This document shows, one piece after another, positions 8,181 to 14,217 of a stretch of DNA of 25,089 nt. The first letter of the stretch is position 1. Each line of letters begins with the position of its first letter. Below the pieces are notes generated by a model. The model was not told the DNA's origin. It searched no databases and saw only the letters and a program-made list of their open reading frames with translations. Where the stretch lies: the IMG/VR virus record IMGVR_UViG_3300048116_000006, positions 1 through 25,089 of that record. One strand, 5' to 3'. The stretch comes from a virus. The position numbers were made by a program, and so were the translations under genes.

Positions 8181-8839
8181 TTCACTACCTTTTTGTCGTG
8201 GTCTATCCAAGTGTTGGCTTTAAAGTCTTCGATGTAATATTGCTCTGTGCCATCCTTGCTCCACTTCGTGTGGGCGATGTGCATGGGCTTATATGATGGT
8301 GCTACTTTCTTGATAAATCTTGACAGAAACCTCGGACCTGTAGTTTGCAGAACAAATCGGCCTTTCCAAATATCGTAGATATCTATAGATTCTTTTTCTT
8401 TGTAATTCTTCACGCATTCTTTCATTGCGGATTCCCAGAGCCTTGAGCCCTGAACAGAACCGATGAAGTCGTTTTCTATCCAAGACCATCTTTCTTTAAC
8501 GTGACGTATATTGTGGAATACAAACTCTTTCCCCCGCAAAGCGTCTAGCGGCTTCAAGATAAACATATCCATATCTATGTAAAACCCTCCATGGCGGTGC
8601 AATATACAGAACCTGACAAAATCAATCTTCTGTATCTCATAGCGGAACGCGTCATAGAAATCTAGGTAACTAGGGTAGTGTTCAGATATCAGGTTTCTGC
8701 AACTTTCTTCATTCCATAGAGTGTATTCATAGTCGCTGTAACCCTGACATATCTCCTTGCTTTTCAAGAACATAGGGAACTGCTCTATTTCTTTGCCTGT
8801 CAGGTTGAAATAGATTTGGTGTATTTTCTTTGGAATCAT
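8177..8839 (-). CDS. GT32-type sugar transferase (DXD-containing glycosyltransferase)
   Basis: A 220-residue glycosyltransferase of the Gly_transf_sug/Och1-like type. It opens with IPKKIHQIYF, carries the KIDFVRFCILHRHGGFYIDM segment and has the metal-binding DXD at residues 89-91 (IDMDMF). Later blocks are FVFHN, a GP motif in TTGPRFLSRF, and HTKWS. The sugar and acceptor are not readable from sequence. Because it is translationally coupled to the ParB-like gene and lies in one operon with a TET-associated glycosyltransferase, I infer that it acts on DNA-linked sugar or on the hydroxymethyl base. A virion or cell-surface target is the alternative. ATGA overlap with the upstream gene. Confidence 0.85.
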   Translation of the reverse strand: MIPKKIHQIYFNLTGKEIEQFPMFLKSKEICQGYSDYEYTLWNEESCRNLISEHYPSYLDFYDAFRYEIQKIDFVRFCILHRHGGFYIDMDMFILKPLDALRGKEFVFHNIRHVKERWSWIENDFIGSVQGSRLWESAMKECVKNYKEKESIDIYDIWKGRFVLQTTGPRFLSRFIKKVAPSYKPMHIAHTKWSKDGTEQYYIEDFKANTWIDHDKKVVK

Positions 8840-9087
8840 TGCTCAGTCCCAAATACTTCTTCAGTATTGGGAAGTGAAGCGAGTTTCTGGCGCACAGATT
8901 CTTCCGTGACCTGCTCTACTTTCTGTTTAACCTTTTCGCACCACTCAGCCATTACCCTGCGGGTCTGTTCGGCAGGGGCATCTTCTTTTAGAAAAGAATT
9001 TATTATCCCCGAAAGTTCTGCTTTTTCTGGGATAAGCTCTAGATCATAGCAGTCAAGAATTAGCTTACAGAAGTTGATTTCGCTCAT
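8836..9087 (-). CDS. Small helical protein heading the DNA modification operon
   Basis: An 83-residue, acidic, all-helical protein starting MSEINFCKLILDCYDLELIP with a Glu/Lys-rich second half (EWCEKVKQKVEQVTEESVRQ). I do not recognise a family. I prefer the ATG at 9087 because GAGGG lies seven bases upstream; the in-frame ATG at 9093 is too close to that site. It is the first gene after the promoter-like sequence at 9119-9148 and overlaps the GT32 gene by ATGA, so it should be expressed with the cassette. It might be an accessory or adaptor subunit, which is a guess from position only. Confidence 0.7.
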   Translation of the reverse strand: MSEINFCKLILDCYDLELIPEKAELSGIINSFLKEDAPAEQTRRVMAEWCEKVKQKVEQVTEESVRQKLASLPNTEEVFGTEQ

Positions 9088-9118
9088 TTCCATACCCTCT
9101 ACGTGGATAGTAAAGGGT

Positions 9119-9148
9119 ATTGTATATCTTTTGTTACGGAATTGTAAA
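9119..9148 (-). promoter_or_regulatory. Sigma70-like promoter for the DNA modification and packaging operon
   Basis: On the minus strand TTTACA (9143-9148, five of six to consensus) is followed by TATACA after 16 bases (9121-9126) or TACAAT after 18 (9119-9124). The predicted start near 9112 leaves a leader of about 25 bases before the ATG at 9087. It lacks the palindrome found in the four repeated promoter units of this window, so this operon may be regulated separately. Confidence 0.45.
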
Positions 9149-9217
9149 TTATTTGAGGTCGTCTACCGCCACAGCAGTTAGAGATATGAGGGTAAAAATT
9201 ATCATGTAAATAAGCAC
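9149..9217 (-). CDS. 22-residue single-span membrane micro-protein
   Basis: A GTG at 9217 preceded by a perfect AGGAGG six bases upstream opens a 22-residue frame ending in TAA. The peptide starts MLIYMIIFTLISLTAVAV and closes with an acidic DDLK, consistent with one short transmembrane helix. The strong ribosome site in an otherwise gene-poor stretch is the main support. No family is recognisable at this length; small phage membrane peptides of this kind include lysis inhibitors and superinfection-exclusion factors, but nothing here selects one. Confidence 0.4.
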   Translation of the reverse strand: MLIYMIIFTLISLTAVAVDDLK

Positions 9218-9261
9218 AGTTGCCTCCTAGTTGGTTAGGGCGGCATTGTAATGATAATCAC

Positions 9262-9342
9262 CTACGATCGGAAATGAATCTTAATCATCAGTTTCATACC
9301 GATAATGATATATGACTGCGCCACTGGCGTACCTAGTTGCAT
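9262..9342 (-). CDS. Possible 26-residue micro-protein
   Basis: An ATG at 9342 with GGGGA eight bases upstream opens a frame ending in TAG. The peptide starts MQLGTPVAQSYIIIG and has a basic C-terminus (MIKIHF then Arg). It lies in the 400-base interval 9094-9497 that otherwise holds only the 22-residue frame and the modification promoter. Support is limited to the ribosome site and position. The remainder of that interval (9343-9497) shows no convincing gene or RNA. Confidence 0.25.
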   Translation of the reverse strand: MQLGTPVAQSYIIIGMKLMIKIHFRS

Positions 9343-9497
9343 AGAAAATCCCCTACAGAGCAAATCTAGCAGGGGAGGGGAGGAATAGAGAGCGCAGAAA
9401 ACGGTCAAACACTCTCTCAGGATTAGTAGCCCGTTTCAGCTCCCCAGTGGGCTATTCTGGGTCAAAAGGTCAAAGTAACCTCGGCCTTTGGGGGAAA

Positions 9498-9671
9498 TTA
9501 GAATATCAGGCCAGCAATCAGAAAGCTAATTGATAAGAACACTACGTGACCATAACTAAGATTGGCTTTTCTTTTATGCCAGCCTTTCAAACCTTGCGCT
9601 TCGGCAATAAGTCTATCAGCTAACTGATTCACTTCTTTAATTGCCTCTTTCACTTTATTGTCCTCTGGCAT
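9498..9671 (-). CDS. Small tail-anchored membrane protein
   Basis: A 57-residue protein starting MPEDNKVKEAIKEVNQLADR, an amphipathic helix, followed by a basic linker (KGWHKRKANLSYG) and a C-terminal hydrophobic span VVFLSISFLIAGLIF. It is probably anchored by its C-terminus with the helix in the cytoplasm. The ATG at 9671 has GGAG ten bases upstream and lies inside the end of the previous gene (17-base overlap). No family recognised. Confidence 0.6.
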   Translation of the reverse strand: MPEDNKVKEAIKEVNQLADRLIAEAQGLKGWHKRKANLSYGHVVFLSISFLIAGLIF

Positions 9672-10014
9672 AACCGGCAAACTCCTCTGGTTGAATATTG
9701 TAGGCCACATCATACGCTTCCTGCACAAGCTCGCGCAAGGTAGACTCTAGGCTCAGGTATATGTCCTCTCGAAGCATACATGATATCTGCGTTTGCATTG
9801 AGTTCCAGTAGAGCTCGTCTAAGAACTCGGCCTGATTGATTGTTACAGGCGGGAGGTAGTCGTCCCACCAGCTCGGCATATTCAGTAGAAAATAATAACA
9901 GAACGCATCCTTGTGCGTATCGTTCAGGTCGATTAAGTCACCTTCCCAGGTTCTGTACTCAGGTTCTAGCCCTAAGACTATTTCTTGAAACTTTACTTCT
10001 ATTGCTTTTTTCAT
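9655..10014 (-). CDS. Hypothetical acidic phage protein
   Basis: A 119-residue acidic protein beginning MKKAIEVKFQEIVLGLEPEY and containing many Trp and Tyr residues (FCYYFLLNMPSWWDDYLPP, ELYWNSMQTQ). No motif or family is recognised. It lies downstream of a GC-rich stem-loop and upstream of a small membrane protein that overlaps its end. AGGGG precedes the ATG at 10014 by nine bases, so the start looks sound. By location it is an accessory gene at the end of an operator-controlled operon. Confidence 0.7.
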   Translation of the reverse strand: MKKAIEVKFQEIVLGLEPEYRTWEGDLIDLNDTHKDAFCYYFLLNMPSWWDDYLPPVTINQAEFLDELYWNSMQTQISCMLREDIYLSLESTLRELVQEAYDVAYNIQPEEFAGYARGQ

Positions 10015-10034
10015 ATTAGATTCCCCTATGGAAA

Positions 10035-10048
10035 GCCCCCGAAGGGGC
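10035..10048 (-). terminator. Weak terminator-like stem-loop between small genes
   Basis: A 5-bp stem of GCCCC and GGGGC around a CGAA-type loop lies between genes 10059-10445 and 9655-10014. On the minus strand it is followed only by TTTCC. The stem sequence is nearly the same as the terminator at 17106-17127, but without the long T tract, so read-through into the next gene is likely. Confidence 0.4.
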
Positions 10049-10058
10049 AGTTGATTGA

Positions 10059-10445
10059 TTAAAATGAAGGGTCGCGGTATGACTCTCTGCGGCCAATGAA
10101 CGCGCCACCATTACCTTGGACGTAGCGGCCAGTTTCAGGATTCTTGTAAACAGGTTTTAGTGAGCCGTCAACGATTCGGAAGGTTGACTCTGAGCCATCA
10201 GGGTCACGACTATATTCGTAGACTTCATCACCGTAACCAGTTCCACCAACCACTTCGGCGTGATCTGCTTGAATGACCACGTATTGGTATTTTCCTTTAG
10301 TGAATAGACCAGAAACTGTAGCGGCATGACGATCAGTCCAGCCAGTGAGTGTAGCTGGGTCGCCAACATTGATCTCGATTTCTTCGTTGTTGTAACGTGA
10401 GTAGAGGTAGTTGACGAGAGAGCCTGTATTAATTCCTAGTTTCAT
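10059..10445 (-). CDS. Conserved phage protein of unknown function (GWTDRHAATV-type)
   Basis: A 128-residue protein beginning MKLGINTGSLVNYLYSR, with GWTDRHAATV near residue 35 and a C-terminal GRRESYRDPSF. I recognise this combination from recurring early-region phage proteins, but no function is known to me. It is predicted to be beta-rich and soluble. It is the first gene after a copy of the repeated promoter/operator unit (10479-10521), with AAAGG nine bases before the ATG, so it is probably well expressed when that operator is free. Confidence 0.8.
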   Translation of the reverse strand: MKLGINTGSLVNYLYSRYNNEEIEINVGDPATLTGWTDRHAATVSGLFTKGKYQYVVIQADHAEVVGGTGYGDEVYEYSRDPDGSESTFRIVDGSLKPVYKNPETGRYVQGNGGAFIGRRESYRDPSF

Positions 10446-10478
10446 AATTTATTACCTTTATTTATTGATTGAGGTGTA

Positions 10479-10521
10479 ACCATGCGCTCAATAATCATAA
10501 AAGTAAACCTTTTTGTTAAAA
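10479..10521 (-). promoter_or_regulatory. Repeated promoter/operator unit A
   Basis: On the minus strand the block AACAAAAAGGTTTACTTT contains a TTTACT -35 box (10502-10507). A weak -10 box CATGGT follows after 17 bases (10479-10484). The -35 box sits in an imperfect palindrome (TAAAC and GTTA arms around CTTTTT). The leader ACCTCAATCAAT...AAAGG up to the ATG at 10445 is shared with units B and C. Likely target of a dimeric repressor. Confidence 0.55.
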
Positions 10522-10535
10522 AAAGATAAAAAAGA

Positions 10536-10967
10536 TTATGCTTCTCCTATCCTCCATTCTTCCTCTTTTATTTGCTCTTTGAGGTTTCTTGAAAACTGAA
10601 GGACATCATCCCTTTCAAACTTAGGTGACGCTCTCCAAGCTAGACGCTCCATTGCTTTGATTCTGCGTTCCCCGTATGTATCTACCATGTACTCCCTGTA
10701 TTTCAAGACATAGTGGGCTTGCTTCATTCCCCAGCAATTACAGTGGGGACATTGGGGGTGAATGTTTTCTTCAAAGAGTTTGAATACAGTTCGGCCTCTA
10801 GGCATGAAGTGCCCTCCCTGCATATTCTTATAATGATCGACTTTCCCGCAGGTCACGCAGGAACAATACCCATTGTCATCTGACGCTTTCAGTCTTACCA
10901 GTCTTTGGAGTAGCTTGGCGGCTTTTTCAACCTCTTGGGCTACGGTAGACTTCTTCCTCTTGGCCAT
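10536..10967 (-). CDS. ninG: NinG/Rap-type recombination protein
   Basis: A 143-residue protein matching lambda NinG (Rap), a structure-specific nuclease that promotes RecA/RecBCD-independent recombination. It has a basic N-terminus (AKRKKS), then a zinc-finger-like HNH-related core with C35, C37 and C40, GGHFMPRG near residue 53, and C73, C76 and C78 (HPQCPHCNCWG). The C-terminal third is helical and charged. It overlaps the DUF3310 gene by 41 bases. Its presence with NinB reproduces a lambda nin-like region, here joined to an exonuclease/annealing pair upstream. Confidence 0.92.
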   Translation of the reverse strand: MAKRKKSTVAQEVEKAAKLLQRLVRLKASDDNGYCSCVTCGKVDHYKNMQGGHFMPRGRTVFKLFEENIHPQCPHCNCWGMKQAHYVLKYREYMVDTYGERRIKAMERLAWRASPKFERDDVLQFSRNLKEQIKEEEWRIGEA

Positions 10968-11169
10968 CCTTTTCCCCCTCTATCAAGAAATCACAATATT
11001 CTTTAATCTTCTGCAAATCTAGCACCCCACCTTTTTCTTTCCATCTGGTGATGTATTTGACAATATTGCCTTCGCAGAAAGGTAATTTATTAGCCATGAT
11101 GTATTCAATCGGCTGTATCTTCTTGTTGGCGTAATGATGCCCGCCAACCTGAGTTCGTGGTATTTCCAT
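10927..11169 (-). CDS. DUF3310 family protein
   Basis: An 80-residue protein with the DUF3310 pattern: QVGGHHYANKKIQPIEYIMA, LPFCEGNIVKYITRWKEKGG, then DLQKIKEYCDFLI. The family is widespread in phages and is sometimes labelled as nucleotide-kinase-like, but its biochemical role is not established. The ATG at 11169 has AAGG seven bases upstream; the TTG one codon earlier is less likely. It overlaps both neighbours (65 bases with the membrane protein upstream, 41 with NinG), a sign of tight packing and coupled translation. Confidence 0.85.
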   Translation of the reverse strand: MEIPRTQVGGHHYANKKIQPIEYIMANKLPFCEGNIVKYITRWKEKGGVLDLQKIKEYCDFLIEGEKDGQEEEVYRSPRG

Positions 11170-11341
11170 CAATGAACCTTTTTAGTTGTGAGGATAATTT
11201 GGTCAGGCTGATGAAGATCGCAAGTGTGACATAGGCCATAAGAATCCCCGTCATCAGAAACCCAATACTCAAGAGGGCTATTGCAGTCATCACAATAAAG
11301 ACGAATAAGTTTGATACCGCTTTCAGGAAATCTAAAAACAT
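11105..11341 (-). CDS. Small two-span membrane protein
   Basis: A 78-residue protein. Residues about 8-50 are almost entirely hydrophobic (LFVFIVMTAIALLSIGFLMT, then ILMAYVTLAIFISL) and would make two closely spaced membrane helices. A hydrophilic tail (SQLKRFIDGN onwards) follows. Its last 65 bases overlap the DUF3310 gene in another frame. No family recognised. It might be an early host-membrane-modifying protein, but that is only suggested by topology. Confidence 0.6.
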   Translation of the reverse strand: MFLDFLKAVSNLFVFIVMTAIALLSIGFLMTGILMAYVTLAIFISLTKLSSQLKRFIDGNTTNSGWRASLRQQEDTAD

Positions 11342-11347
11342 TGCTCA

Positions 11348-12517
11348 TTATCCAACCTTCACTTTGACTCGGGAATCTTCACCGCTATCTTTATGGTAAA
11401 CAACAGCAGTCATTGATCTCTCTGCCCCATACCCTGAATCACTATGCCATTGGTCTGTAGCTGTCAGGCTACCCCAGTGTTCAAAGTGCATAGAACCTAC
11501 TTCCCTCGCGGTATGGTGGTGGATATGCCCTAGGTGGCAATATCTATTTTTGCTTTGACCCCATTCATCATCAAGGTTCTTAATTACCGCTTGAAGTATC
11601 TGTTCGTGTTTTATTCTATCACCATGATGGAATACAAACAGATTATTTTCCCATTGGTAGCTAATGAACTTAGAATAGTTAGGTAACACCTCAACCCTGC
11701 TTTCTTTTCTGTATAGAAGGTCGATACAGCTAGAAAGGTGACAGGCCATATCACTATCATGGTTGCCTCTGACGTTAATTACCACGACTTTGCTATGAGT
11801 CATAAGCATTCGATCAATAAGAATCTGAAACAATCTTCCAGCAAGCCTGAATGTCTTTCCTATCCTAGTATCAACATCAACCATCGTGCCAGCTGTTGTT
11901 GTATTTTTGCTAGAATCAGCGTGAAAGAAATCACCCACGTTCAGCAGAACGCCTATTTCCGCAGGACCTACCCTGTCAGAAAGATTGCTAGTCGCGTCCA
12001 GAAGAATCTGTGTAGCTATTTTCACATCCCAGTCATCATCATCCATCTTGGTTTCTGAGTCTGCCAGCATCCCGAAATGGTGGTCGCCTATCATATACAT
12101 AGCCAAGTGATCAGAATCTACCATTTTAGGTAGTTTTGCGGGTTTCTTGAGACTAGAAAGATTATCGGTTAGGCCTTCAGCAATAGCGTCGACCTTGGCT
12201 TTTAAGCTTCTTTTCTCAGGCTCTTGGATAACCCACTGCAAAGCTACAGAGCCATCTTCTTTGTACGCGGTAGATATGCGTTTTGCTTGAAACCCTTCCG
12301 CTGTCTGATGTGTCAAGTCTCTATGAGGTGCGACCCCCTGAGTTGCCGCCGATAACTCAAGATTCTTGACCATCCTATCTACGACCTGTCGGCTACAGTT
12401 CGCTACTTTCCCTGCCTTTATATGAGAGCCTTCAGATATTACAGCGTTCAGAACTTCTTTCTGTCTGTCTGTTCTGGCAAACTCAAGAAGTATTCTAGGG
12501 TCAACTTTTGACATCAT
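11348..12517 (-). CDS. Metallophosphoesterase with N-terminal helix-turn-helix (Mre11/SbcD-like)
   Basis: A 389-residue protein. Residues 10-55 resemble a winged or simple helix-turn-helix (RTDRQKEVLNAVISEGSHIK, CSRQVVDRMVKNL). Residues 135-385 are a calcineurin-like phosphoesterase with all metal ligands visible: GDHHFG (144-149), GDFFHADS (195-202), RGNHDSD (250-256), HHGD (297-300) and GHIHHH (330-335). The GDFFHAD and GNHDSD blocks resemble the Mre11/SbcD nuclease group more than lambda protein phosphatase, so a DNA end-processing nuclease is likely. The start overlaps the NinB stop (ATGA). It lies between NinB and NinG, in the position where lambda carries several nin genes. Confidence 0.88.
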   Translation of the reverse strand: MMSKVDPRILLEFARTDRQKEVLNAVISEGSHIKAGKVANCSRQVVDRMVKNLELSAATQGVAPHRDLTHQTAEGFQAKRISTAYKEDGSVALQWVIQEPEKRSLKAKVDAIAEGLTDNLSSLKKPAKLPKMVDSDHLAMYMIGDHHFGMLADSETKMDDDDWDVKIATQILLDATSNLSDRVGPAEIGVLLNVGDFFHADSSKNTTTAGTMVDVDTRIGKTFRLAGRLFQILIDRMLMTHSKVVVINVRGNHDSDMACHLSSCIDLLYRKESRVEVLPNYSKFISYQWENNLFVFHHGDRIKHEQILQAVIKNLDDEWGQSKNRYCHLGHIHHHTAREVGSMHFEHWGSLTATDQWHSDSGYGAERSMTAVVYHKDSGEDSRVKVKVG

Positions 12518-12960
12518 TCATCCTGTTGTCTTTTCAGCTTCTGGTATTCACTGTCAGCGTCTGACTCCAGAATCAAATCATGGTTGTGCGCCCAATGATA
12601 CACGTTATCAAGAAAGTGTACCATCTCGCCTTTGGTGAGCGATGAACTGTGCTTGACCTGACCTTTTATGATTTCTTTCCCGACCTTTATATCTTCTGTG
12701 CCCAAGAATCTATTCTTCATCATTAGCTTCATATTTTCAGGTGTCGCTGTCGGTATCTTTTCTATGAAATGTTTAGACATTGTTCTACACCAGACATGAA
12801 ACAGAGCGTTCTGCGATATACTTCTAGGGTTCTGGTATCGCTCAATCTTGATAACAAGTCCGCTTGAAAAGTCCCAGCCATTTATGGCCTTCATAATGAA
12901 CGGGAGTTTTGCCTCTAGTTCCTGCGGGTTGAATACAGAATAGTGATCTCCCTGACTCAT
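12514..12960 (-). CDS. ninB: NinB-type recombination mediator
   Basis: A 148-residue protein matching lambda NinB (Orf), which binds single-stranded DNA and SSB and loads recombinases. The signature is NPRSISQNALFHVWCRTMSKH at about residues 45-65, with a basic central part (MKLMMKNRF) and an HH-type C-terminal helix (LDNVYHWAHNHDL). I chose the ATG at 12960: AGGAG lies six bases upstream and the codon overlaps the previous stop as ATGA. An SSB-like protein encoded at 15066-15377 is its natural partner. Confidence 0.88.
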   Translation of the reverse strand: MSQGDHYSVFNPQELEAKLPFIMKAINGWDFSSGLVIKIERYQNPRSISQNALFHVWCRTMSKHFIEKIPTATPENMKLMMKNRFLGTEDIKVGKEIIKGQVKHSSSLTKGEMVHFLDNVYHWAHNHDLILESDADSEYQKLKRQQDE

Positions 12961-13337
12961 AGCTTTCTCCTCAACCAATCAGCCGACAATCTTTCTTTCT
13001 TGTTTTCAAGTCTTGGCTGGAACTGTATTCTTTCGCGCCGCTCTTTGGTGAATCCTTTTCCTCCGAAACCTGGGAGTTGCCCGCACATTCTAACTGGGCG
13101 CAAATGCTCAGGAGTACAGAACGGACTGCCATACAGCCTTCCTTTGACAGTTGCAGGCTTGACAGTGGGCTTCACATCTTCAACATTAATTCTAAAATCA
13201 TCAGCAATGCTCTGAATGTTTTCTTTATTGAAACGGGTAGCGCCTTCTGCGTACTGAACGTAGTTGTATTCCTTTCCGCTTTCAAAGTGAGGGTGATCGC
13301 CTCTAAACTCAACATATCTGGTTGCGTTCTTATGCAT
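12957..13337 (-). CDS. Hypothetical basic phage protein in the replication region
   Basis: A 126-residue basic protein starting MHKNATRYVEFRGDHPHFES and ending in a Lys/Arg-rich helix (ENKKERLSADWLRRKL). The middle holds an ADDFRINVEDVKPTVKPATV segment and a Gly-rich PGFGGKGF stretch. No family recognised; the charge suggests nucleic acid or protein binding. I placed the start at 13337, where GGGGAGA lies upstream and the ATG overlaps the end of the preceding gene by eight bases, instead of the ATGs at 13355 and 13352. Confidence 0.65.
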   Translation of the reverse strand: MHKNATRYVEFRGDHPHFESGKEYNYVQYAEGATRFNKENIQSIADDFRINVEDVKPTVKPATVKGRLYGSPFCTPEHLRPVRMCGQLPGFGGKGFTKERRERIQFQPRLENKKERLSADWLRRKL

Positions 13338-13701
13338 TCTTGATCTCCCCATCATAATAAAAACCGAACTTTGATAAGTAATGTTGCTTCATCATTAGGT
13401 ATTGGTCACCGGATAACCAGCTAATGTCAGCCATCTGCATATCTACAGTCTTAGAGCGGAGGGAATCTGTTTTTCCAGAGCGCAAATGCTGTGGGGAACC
13501 GCCACGATCTTGAGCGCGAGTTAACCAAGCATTGACGAATCGCTTGATACCCTTGGCTGTCTTGCGTTTGGATGGATTTGCGTCACACCATGATTCCATA
13601 GCGGATAATTCTTGATGAACATCTATCTTAGGAAATGCACGCTCCCAAGCAATGATATCTTTCTGTTCTGGTTGCCAGTTGGTTTTGTCGTTGAGTATCA
13701 T
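13330..13701 (-). CDS. Stand-alone replication-protein-associated domain (O/DnaT-like C-terminal type)
   Basis: A 123-residue protein built around IAWERAFPKIDVHQELSAME, then CDANPSKRKTAKGIKRFVNA and WLTRAQDRGG. This W-FP-DV-EL-W-NP-KRKT-RFVNAWL-R-Q pattern is familiar as the C-terminal part of many phage replication initiators and helicase-loading proteins. Here the usual N-terminal DNA-binding domain is absent, and no partner gene for it is present in the window. It may work as a helicase loader or adaptor; that is inference. GGAGG is seven bases before the ATG at 13701. Confidence 0.65.
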   Translation of the reverse strand: MILNDKTNWQPEQKDIIAWERAFPKIDVHQELSAMESWCDANPSKRKTAKGIKRFVNAWLTRAQDRGGSPQHLRSGKTDSLRSKTVDMQMADISWLSGDQYLMMKQHYLSKFGFYYDGEIKNA

Positions 13702-13710
13702 AAATTCCTC

Positions 13711-14217
13711 CTATTGGAATCTGTGTTGTTGTAATCTAGCCCACAAGTTTTCTATCGGTAACAGCTCGTCATGTTGCAAGTAGAGCCTATTACCATAGCC
13801 GAAGTCTTTAGAATGACAAGCTTTCTGGAAGTTGGTTCTGTCCATCCAGCCATTAACTCGCATGACGTTGGGGTCTGATGTTTTACCGACTAGGATACCT
13901 ATCTGTGATTTGAACTTTTCCATATTGTCGAATATCAGCTTTCCATATTCATCATTCGTGAATTTGACGTCGATAGTGAAGTCATCAAACCAAAGGTCAA
14001 CACCGCCATCAGTTGCCACGTTAATTGTCGGCAGTTCCATGTGGAACAATCTAGCGACAGCGAACTCAGCCTTGAATCCGTAGACATTGGCCTCTACTCT
14101 GGACTGTCTTTTGTTTTCGAGCCTAGGGGCAAAGCCCTGCATCTCACAAAGTTTGACAGTATCTGCTCCCATTAGTTGGCAGGTATGAGCGTCCTGTTTA
14201 CTTAGACGTATTTTCAA
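13711..14217 (-). CDS. PD-(D/E)XK-like nuclease, TTG start
   Basis: A 168-residue protein with a likely PD-(D/E)XK nuclease core: helix with E51 (YGFKAEFAVARLF), strand with D74 (GGVDLWFDD) and D83-V84-K85 (TIDVKF). Spacing and order fit small phage or restriction-like nucleases and some Holliday-junction resolvases. The N-terminal 45 residues are helical and basic. The first codon is TTG at 14217 with GGAGGA six bases upstream; no ATG fits as well. It overlaps the upstream gene by 20 bases. The biological substrate is unknown; recombination intermediates or host DNA are possible. Confidence 0.65.
   Translation of the reverse strand: MKIRLSKQDAHTCQLMGADTVKLCEMQGFAPRLENKRQSRVEANVYGFKAEFAVARLFHMELPTINVATDGGVDLWFDDFTIDVKFTNDEYGKLIFDNMEKFKSQIGILVGKTSDPNVMRVNGWMDRTNFQKACHSKDFGYGNRLYLQHDELLPIENLWARLQQHRFQ

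Noticed and set aside
9420-9460. Inverted repeat TAGCCC/GGGCTA and CCCAG/CTGGG as a terminator or tRNA-like element
   Set aside because: Stems are short, loops long, no T tract follows on either strand, and no cloverleaf can be drawn.
11738-12058. 106-residue plus-strand frame inside the metallophosphoesterase gene
   Set aside because: It is antisense to conserved metal-binding motifs, with no ribosome site or family match.
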